NCBI GenBank assembly: GCA_003833135.1
Contig: QZLH01000449.1
Coordinates: forward strand, 46,150 to 83,586
Reading direction: 5' to 3'
From: Oehlia diaphana
Taxonomy: Eukaryota; Glomeromycota; Glomeromycetes; Glomerales; Glomeraceae
DNA: 37,437 nucleotides
The notes below the pieces were generated by a model, which did not search any database, was not told the origin of the DNA, and saw nothing but the letters and a program-made list of their open reading frames with translations. Position 1 is the first letter of the stretch; every line of letters starts with the position of its first letter. A program made the translations under genes and the position numbers. This document shows, in pieces, positions 31,475-37,437 of this stretch.

Positions 31475-32205
31475 ATGACGAGAGGACATTCATTAGAACA
31501 AGATTTAGATTTTTAATAAACAATCCACAGCGATATAGAAATTTTATGTGAAATGAGCAATTTTAGCAGTAAGTTCCGAAATATTTGATAGATTAATTTA
31601 TAATGGAATAAAGGAAAATTGCGAAACACAAATTTCTTTTCCAAAGATTAATTCTTCTGAGATGGAGTTGCACGTATTAGAATATGCTCAATTGCTCATA
31701 CAGGATCAGCTAAAAAAGAATCTTTAACAAAGGATAATATAATTGAAGCTTTCACATTGCGATTATTTTCAATTACCGAGCCTTCAGGAATTTATTAAAT
31801 CTTTCAAAATACGTTAGAAAAAGTTACAATGAAAATTGCTCGTCATCTAAACTAGGCATTAACAGAAAATAATATTGATTCGGTAACGAACATTCCATTG
31901 AATTTGGTCGATTGTCTATTTCAGGCCTTTAATATCTTTTATTTCATACATATAAAAAGAAAAACCTTTTGCAATCCCAGAATGTAAAGATTTTCGTTAT
32001 AGTACCATTCTTGTAGCAAAACAAGTTTCCAATGATACATATAAAACTCTATTGAACGGTTACCAACCTTAGAATAAATAGAACAAACAGTACAAGTAGA
32101 AAATAAATTTATTACCGATCATCAAAACGTTGCTAAAGAATTGGAACCTTTTGGTTGAATTATTGATTTCAGGCGAATTAAAAGCCAAGAAGTGGTTATT
32201 GATCA
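31475..32205 (+). pseudogene. BTB-BACK decayed copy B' (inverted partner of B)
   Basis: Starts ATGACGAGAGGACATTC at 31475 and follows the family into the FIDFRRIK region of BACK, stopping near 32205 without SPRY. Damage includes loss of the KKLYGCRAIL segment, an extra CTCAATTGCT-containing stretch near 31690, and a deletion leaving GCTCGTCATCTAAACTAGGC near 31845. The last two are shared with B. Confidence 0.75.
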
Positions 32206-32254
32206 TTATCTGTTATTATCTCCTTATTTCAATTAATTAATTTCTTATGAATTA

Positions 32255-32870
32255 TTTTTTACATAGAAATATAAGATATTAAGCATGAATTTTCATTTTC
32301 TAAATTAAATGGACATTAAAATTTCTGATTCATTTAATGAAATGTTAATTTAATTATTTTCAATAACATTTAATAAATATTAATGCTAAGAAATCATGCA
32401 ATAATGAATTTAGCAAAACAGAATGAAAGTAAGTTTTGCGAAACAAATTTCTTTTACAACAATTTATTGGAAATTATACTAGAATTTTATTATATCTGGT
32501 CAATCAAGAAGAATCCTTGATATAAATTTTAATGCTATCATGGATTATTAGAAATTATTTATAAACATTTTATTATGAAATTACATTATAGTCATCAAAA
32601 AGTTGTGGATTATCAGAAGATAACATACTTAAAAATTCTTAAATTTATTTGTCTAATCAGTAACAATTAATTCATACATTTTAACATCATTTAGTTCGCT
32701 TTGTTAAAATTTACTCGAATTCAATCAAGTATTAATTGATATCATCGAATTTTATCCAATAGTATCTTTACGTTATAACGGTTGAATTCAAAATTCAAGC
32801 TCTTATAAAAAATGCTTAATTTTAGAAATTAGAAAAAAGTTTTAATATCATTATTTTATAAATAATTTAA
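32255..32870 (+). pseudogene. Relic A' (inverted partner of relic A)
   Basis: Reverse-complement match to about 18330-19050: GAATGAAAGTAAGTTTTG, TTCTTTTACAACAATTTATT, AAAGTTGTGGATTATCAGAA, TTACGTTATAACGG. About 130 bp of BTB-derived DNA kept in A is missing here. It ends in the same decayed SPRY tail (TTATCCAATAGTATCTTTACG). Confidence 0.65.
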
Positions 32871-32983
32871 GTTTTAATATAAAGATAAATAAACATTTTT
32901 TTATCGTAATCTAGTACGGATTACGGATTACTGATGAAAAAGATTAAAAAAGAACGTGATCTTTTATGCATACTAACGTACGC

Positions 32984-33046
32984 CATTAGGCGCAGCCAAA
33001 ATTTTTCAATGGGTAGTACAGTACAACATAGTACAAATCTAAATTT
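32984..33046 (+). promoter_or_regulatory. Conserved BTB-family upstream block, copy 4
   Basis: CATTAGGCGCAGCC then GTACAACATAGTACAAATC and TAAATTT, 65-130 bp before the ATG, the mirror image of the copy 3 block. CAATGGGTAGTACAGTAC also matches copy 3 and not copy 2. Confidence 0.5.
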
Positions 33047-33111
33047 ATAAACAAGCTTTTTAAGCCCTCGATTGAAATATCTTTTTTTTTAAAAATAAAT
33101 TTTTCCAAGAA

Positions 33112-34446
33112 ATGATGAGAGGATATTCATTAGAAAAAGATTTAGGATTATTGGTAAATAATCCAAAATATAGTCATATAGAGATTTTATGTGAAGATGA
33201 AAAGAAATTATTTGGTTGTAGAGCAATTTTAGCAGCAAGATCCGAAGTATTCGATAGATTACTTTATAATGGAATGAAAGAAAGTTATGAAACCCAAATT
33301 TCTTTCCCAAAGATTAATTCTTCTGGAATGGAAATTGTATTAGAATATACTTATACGGGTTCAATTAAAGAAGAATCTTTAACAAAGGATAATATAATTG
33401 AAGCTTTTTATGCTGCTGACTATTTTCAATTACCAGATCTTCAGGATTTTATTATGAAAGGTTTCAAAAATACATTAAGAAAAAATCCTACAGAAAATTA
33501 TTTACCAGAATTATTATCTAAATTTGCAGGAAAAATGCCATTAACAGAAGATAACATTCTATTAAATTTATTAGTTGAAACGGTGGCTATTATTCCAATT
33601 AATACAATTGAATTTGGACGATTGTCTATTTCAGGTCTTCAATATCTTTTATCTTGTACATATGAAAAAGAAAAACCTTTTGCAACCCGAGAATATGAAG
33701 TTTTTCGATATAGTGCTATTCTTGCAGCAAAACAAGTTTCTAATGATGCATTTAAAACTCTTTTGAAACGATTGCCAACCTTAGACCAAACAGAGAATTC
33801 AATCCAAGTAGGAAGTGAACCTATTACCGATCATCAAAAAGTTGCTAAAGAATTAGAACCTTTAGTTGAATTTATTGATTTCAGAAGAATTAAAGGTTCA
33901 ATATTAGTCGATATGATCGAGCCACTAGAAATCGTCCCAGCTAAAATAATTTTAAATATTTATCGACATAATACAAAATCAAATAATTTCAGTTTAAATG
34001 ATTTTCGGGGAACACTATATAGAACTAATGAATCTGATTGTGTTTGGGATGAGACAGCATGTGGATCAAAACTTATTATTGAGGATAATGGAAAAGTTAT
34101 AAGAGCACCAAAGAGTCTTGGATCATGGAGAAATGTTAGAGCTAAAATGATATTAGAAAATAATGGTATTTATGAATGGGACGTTATTATTGAAAAAGCT
34201 TGTAATGATTCTTGGATTGGAATAGCATCAGAAAATTTAAACTATGAAGGTTTTGCAGGGGATCAACCTAATGGATGGGTATTGGGTTCCAGTGGTTATT
34301 GTTGTAACTCTAATAATTATATAAAAAATTATTGTCAACCATTCGGAGATGGTGCAAGAATTACTGTTCACTTAGATATGAATAAAAGAACTTGCGCTTT
34401 TGCGGTTAATGGTATGAAGTACCATCATGGAATAATTTATCATTAA
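33112..34446 (+). CDS. BTB-BACK-SPRY protein copy 4, SPRY truncated by a 10-bp deletion
   Basis: 444 residues. BTB at about 12-122 (SHIEILCEDEKKLFGCRAIL, SEVFDRLLYNGMKES), BACK at about 125-285 (FIDFRRIKGSILVDMIEP) and most of SPRY (GIYEWDVIIEKACNDSWIG, FGDGARITVHLDMNKRTCAF). After AVNGMKY the frame shifts: relative to copy 3 about 10 bp (GTATCCAGAA) are missing near 34420, replacing the last ~40 residues with YHHGIIYH. The old frame stays open to TAA at 34515-34517 (LYPIASLRYPGQFRIQPHKKY), so the loss is recent. BTB and BACK are unaffected and cullin-3 binding could persist, but the SPRY core would lack its last strands. The inverted neighbour order (B', A', this gene) mirrors B, A, copy 2. 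Confidence 0.8.
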   Translation: MMRGYSLEKDLGLLVNNPKYSHIEILCEDEKKLFGCRAILAARSEVFDRLLYNGMKESYETQISFPKINSSGMEIVLEYTYTGSIKEESLTKDNIIEAFYAADYFQLPDLQDFIMKGFKNTLRKNPTENYLPELLSKFAGKMPLTEDNILLNLLVETVAIIPINTIEFGRLSISGLQYLLSCTYEKEKPFATREYEVFRYSAILAAKQVSNDAFKTLLKRLPTLDQTENSIQVGSEPITDHQKVAKELEPLVEFIDFRRIKGSILVDMIEPLEIVPAKIILNIYRHNTKSNNFSLNDFRGTLYRTNESDCVWDETACGSKLIIEDNGKVIRAPKSLGSWRNVRAKMILENNGIYEWDVIIEKACNDSWIGIASENLNYEGFAGDQPNGWVLGSSGYCCNSNNYIKNYCQPFGDGARITVHLDMNKRTCAFAVNGMKYHHGIIYH

Positions 34447-34517
34447 AACTTTATCCGATAGCATCATTGCGTTATCCTGGTCAATTTCGAATTCAACCTC
34501 ATAAAAAATATATTTAA

Positions 34518-34780
34518 TTTAGAATAAATAAATTTAAATAAATTTGTTCATTAATTTGCAACTATAAATGAGAACGTAGGCGAATTTAAATGAAATTTAG
34601 TAAAACGAGATTTAATTCGTGACGAAAAAAAAAAATTACTTTCTAGGAGTGATAAAATAAATAAAATAATCTATCGTTATTTAATAGTTATTTACTATGA
34701 GTATATGACCTGGTCATTTTGCTGTATAGAAATACAAATTATAATATCACGTGACATAATTAATTGTACAGTATAAACGA
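34518..34780 (+). repeat. Duplicated downstream flank of copy 4
   Basis: Reverse-complement match to the copy 2 downstream region at about 16200-16450: GAGAACGTAGGCG, AAATTTAGTAAAACGAGATT, TAATTCGTGACG and GACCTGGTCATTTTGCTGTAT. Confidence 0.75.
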
Positions 34781-34964
34781 AAATCACTACCATTATATTC
34801 ACTTCAAAAGGAAGATTTCGACCTTTTTTACAAAATATTAACATGGCACGCTTATCCTCGTTTATCTTACTAATTAAAGATTTAAAGTAATACCGTGGAA
34901 TGGGTGAAATGGTGATATGTGTTAAAACACGACGTTGTACTACCCTCTTTTTGGATTTCTTCAA
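34695..34964 (-). CDS. Doubtful 89-residue basic ORF
   Basis: The N-terminal part (MKKSKKRVVQRRVLTH, then KSLISKINEDKRAM) looks mildly protein-like. The C-terminal third is translated from the duplicated BTB flank, so at most the first ~55 residues could be real. No domain recognised. Confidence 0.15.
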   Translation of the reverse strand: MKKSKKRVVQRRVLTHITISPIPRYYFKSLISKINEDKRAMLIFCKKGRNLPFEVNIMVVIFVYTVQLIMSRDIIICISIQQNDQVIYS

Positions 34965-35142
34965 CTAATTTGTTTCTACTTTTTTTTCTGAGCACTCTTT
35001 ATAAGGTATATACATCATCAAAATCAAACATGCATTATCAGTTACATGATAAATCAAATATATGTATGGTTCTCCTTATTTACCAGAATCACTAGATCTT
35101 AACCAAAGAGCCCAACCCCCCACGGTAAGACATGTGATGGGG

Positions 35143-35352
35143 TTATTTAACCGTTACGCGGAATTTTATGAGATTTGGTACAATATTAATATGTAAATTT
35201 GCACAGAACCCGATAAATTCCTGCAAATTCCATGGGAATCCCATCATCACAAAGTTACTCACATGACTGGACGCACGCTTACTCGTTAATGTTTCACATT
35301 CCTGAGAACGTGTGATAACAACCACTTTTATATTTATAACTGGAGCAGACAT
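35143..35352 (-). CDS. Possible small protein of 69 residues, unknown
   Basis: MSAPVINIKVVVITRSQEC, then SKRASSHVSN and a hydrophobic stretch FVMMGFPWNLQEFIGFCANL. Codon use is less AT-biased than the surroundings. GTGAGT (about 35258) to TTTGCAG (about 35217) could be a very short intron. No homology recognised; it may be chance or a fragment. Confidence 0.25.
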   Translation of the reverse strand: MSAPVINIKVVVITRSQECETLTSKRASSHVSNFVMMGFPWNLQEFIGFCANLHINIVPNLIKFRVTVK

Positions 35353-36576
35353 TTTCTTACCTATGAAGTACTCTTAAAACACTAACCCTTAATTTATATT
35401 TAAAAGCTAAAGCTTTCCAGGTTTTTGGTTTAATTCTTTGTCAAAATTTAAGTCCTGCACCAAAATGTTATGTGACTCCTGCTTTGACTCATGAGGATTT
35501 CCTTTAAAGAAACATCATCCCATTCTTTTACACTCCATCGCGTATGAATTTTCCTCTAGAAATCACCATAATAAAATTTCTAAGACACCTTTTGACAACA
35601 GAGAGGCTATTACAGAAAAATAAAAAAAAATGATGGAAGCAAAAAAAATGTAACAAGGCAGGATCAATAAAGATTATAATATAACTAATATAACCAGTAG
35701 ACAGTTAGTTATCTTGGATACGCTTTGTATGATGGCATTTTCATATTACTTTAATGCAGTCGCTTGAATTATATTTTTTCATATATTGTAATATCGAAAT
35801 TGCAATACCAGTTAGCAGGAAAACGATCATTAATCTTGGCTTAACGATTATGTGGCGTAATGAGCCCTGTTTATTTTTTATATGGACCTAATATAATTAC
35901 ATAATAATTACGGTTTCAGGCGGTGCGGTTTCAGAGATAATTCTGTTTCTAATGTTAAAAGATACAAAAGAAAGAGATTGTTGATGGACTTTGTGGATTG
36001 AAACCAAGGAGGATATATGAGAAATAGAGGTTTAGTTGATCAGTGCAATGTACTTTTGAGGCTGTGATTATTTATTGTCTGGGAAATATTATGATCGAAA
36101 TAAGACCTATATAATGATTTTTTTCTTGATTCTGTGTAGTAGATCACAAAAATATATTATCATAACTAGTCGTAATAGTTTAATCAAGAGTTTAATTTTT
36201 CGGTGATAAAGATAGAAGCTAATCTATGACTAATAATAATCTCTTAGTTATAAAGTAAATTGCAAAATACTAAATGTTATATAGAAATTTAAGTTTCTGT
36301 AGTTTTTTTTTTTAAAAATAGAATGTCATTCAGGAAGGCAAGTTTCAAATTACATTTGTGAGTTCTGACTTTTTTACATATCTCAATAAGTATGAGAGAA
36401 CGTATCTGCAAAAATATCCTACAGTAATTTCCTGTGTAAACCAAAATATTAATAGCCAGATAAATCATGGGCAAATAAAATGCCTTTCGGAAGAAACGAT
36501 TTATGTCTGTTGCATGAGACCTGAAAAGTGACTAGAAAAAGTGATGTATAGCGGGTTTCCGTTATTGTGGGACATG
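35353..36576. other. No recognisable gene
   Basis: Mixed AT-rich DNA. CGGTTTCAG appears twice at about 35911-35934. The minus frame at 36289-36474 lacks protein character and is not called. Confidence 0.55.
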
Positions 36577-36745
36577 TAGGGATTGGAACCAAAATAAATT
36601 AATCGAAAATCCGATCAATATCGAATAAAAAATCGAAACTATAGTGCCGGCCCGAATTACGAACTTATAAAGCACGTGACATATGATTGAATTGAAGTTT
36701 TAATTCCGGCCGGAATTATAAGCTTGGCCGGAAAAAAAAACTCTT
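36577..36745. mobile_element. Truncated relative of the 23.6-kb MITE
   Basis: Begins TAGGGATTGGAACCAAAAT and continues TTAATCGAAAATCC, as at 23603. It later has AATTCCGGCCGGAATTATAA, comparable to TTCCAGCCAGAATTAAG there. No matching right end is present. Confidence 0.6.
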
Positions 36746-36902
36746 TCTCCTTTCTCCCCATTTTTTTAATTTTCCGCAGTAAATTTTTGTGAGTTCATAC
36801 TTTTAGTTTTCTAAGAAAACTTAAAGAGAAAGAGGCCCTTGACGGGCGCCTCGGGCATAAGACGAGGTTTTTATTACTTTTATCGGCCAGTAACCTAGGG
36901 CT

Positions 36903-37352
36903 ATGGCTTCTCCTTCTACTAGACACATAGAAATAGACTGGTCTACTCCTTCATCATCTTCTTTTGTTCGTCTCGGTGAGCAACCGCTATCACAAGAAGA
37001 CCCCGACTCTATCAATACTGCACCTCCGGTTTTAACTACCACAAAAGACATTTTATCCCTCGATATTGACGACATCCTTGACTATCGAGAGTCTGATATA
37101 GGCTATGACGACATCCTTGACTATCGAGAGTCTGATATAGGCTATGATGACTACTGTAATGCATATTATGAAGACCAAATTCAACCTCTGCTCTCACAAA
37201 ACGAGGTTACAACTGATTTAGTTACAGTGTATACCGATGTAGAAACACCTGAAGAAGTTACTACTCCCGAAGATAATATACCTTTGATGGTCACTCCCCC
37301 GGAAGACATTATACCTTCTACAGTCACCCTTAAGGTTGCTTGCCGAAACTAA
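36903..37352 (+). CDS. Acidic Ser/Thr/Pro-rich ORF, 149 residues, unknown
   Basis: Starts MASPSTRHIEIDWSTPSSSS. It contains a 13-residue unit DDILDYRESDIGY twice in tandem, then DYCNAYYEDQIQPLLSQ and a TPEE/TPEDN/TPPED-rich tail. Base composition is clearly richer in GC than the neighbourhood. The minus-strand frame over 36821-37075 is treated as its shadow. The last codons (VACRN and stop) lie in the inverted repeat that begins at 37335, so the natural C-terminus may have been replaced, or an intron may begin near CTTAAG|GTTGCT. It could be the first exon of a longer gene or a transposon-encoded protein. The disordered, acidic composition gives no function. Confidence 0.45.
   Translation: MASPSTRHIEIDWSTPSSSSFVRLGEQPLSQEDPDSINTAPPVLTTTKDILSLDIDDILDYRESDIGYDDILDYRESDIGYDDYCNAYYEDQIQPLLSQNEVTTDLVTVYTDVETPEEVTTPEDNIPLMVTPPEDIIPSTVTLKVACRN
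37068..37145 (+). repeat. Exact 39-bp tandem duplication inside the ORF
   Basis: 37068-37106 and 37107-37145 are identical (GACGACATCCTTGACTATCG..GGCTAT), giving two 13-residue units in frame. Confidence 0.95.
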
Positions 37353-37437
37353 GGAGTTTCGGCATGCCGAAACTGCCGAAACTGCCGAAACTAGGTTTCG
37401 GCAAGCAACTAAAAATGCCGAAATGCCGAAACTGCCG
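37335..37437. repeat. TGCCGAAAC satellite with 15-bp inverted ends
   Basis: GTTGCTTGCCGAAAC (37335-37349) and its exact complement GTTTCGGCAAGCAAC (37395-37409) bracket several TGCCGAAAC repeats. An inner palindrome GTTTCGGCATGCCGAAAC lies at 37356-37373. The repeats continue past the window end. Confidence 0.85.

Noticed and set aside
36821..37075. 84-codon minus frame opposite the acidic ORF
   Set aside because: Antisense to a plus-strand frame with better composition and an in-frame exact duplication.

Overview
The window looks like nuclear DNA from a very AT-rich, repeat-laden fungus. An arbuscular mycorrhizal fungus of the Rhizophagus/Glomeromycotina type fits best. This is inference from the F-box and BTB/SPRY protein families, TACTAAC-type introns, long poly(A)/poly(T) tracts and the mix of transposon relics. 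No rRNA, tRNA, CRISPR array or prokaryotic operon was seen.

Layout. 1-8.8 kb is a transposon graveyard: foldback and MITE-like units, a four-unit nested inverted repeat (1336-1980), a decayed repetitive reading frame (3793-4733), and a dead pogo/CENP-B-type transposon (4736-6813). From 8.8 to 9.7 kb a minisatellite encodes heptad-like repeats next to an exon-like frame. From 9.7 to 11.8 kb the DNA is AT-rich with homopolymer runs up to 72 bp; two long T tracts lie directly upstream of an F-box/LRR gene (11778-13548) that probably has one 3' intron.

14.4-22.8 kb and 29.9-34.5 kb hold a local BTB-BACK-SPRY family in at least nine states of preservation. One copy is intact (21368-22783), one is intact except for a 10-bp deletion that changes its last residues (33112-34446), one has a single-base frameshift (16476-17904), one has two frameshifts (14417-15829), four are decayed, and one is a 5' stub. 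The right-hand set repeats the order 'decayed B - relic A - full gene' in inverted orientation, about 11 kb away. Two insertions into duplicated flank can be mapped to the base because paralogous flanks keep the empty site: a 187-bp MITE with a GGA target duplication, and an 809-bp 5'-truncated LINE with a 16-bp target duplication.

22.9-29.5 kb is mostly non-coding. It contains a 451-bp MITE, a GC-richer potentially structured segment, a cluster of canonical splice signals around tiny exons (26957-27285), and a proposed three-exon small gene (28935-29492) with a small ORF on the opposite strand nearby. The right edge has a GC-richer acidic ORF (36903-37352) with an exact 39-bp internal duplication; it ends inside a TGCCGAAAC satellite/inverted-repeat element.

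Family knowledge suggests BTB-BACK and F-box proteins act as substrate adaptors for cullin-3 and SCF ubiquitin ligases. SPRY and LRR regions would bind the target. The main story is birth, decay and rearrangement of adaptor genes in a transposon-rich setting.
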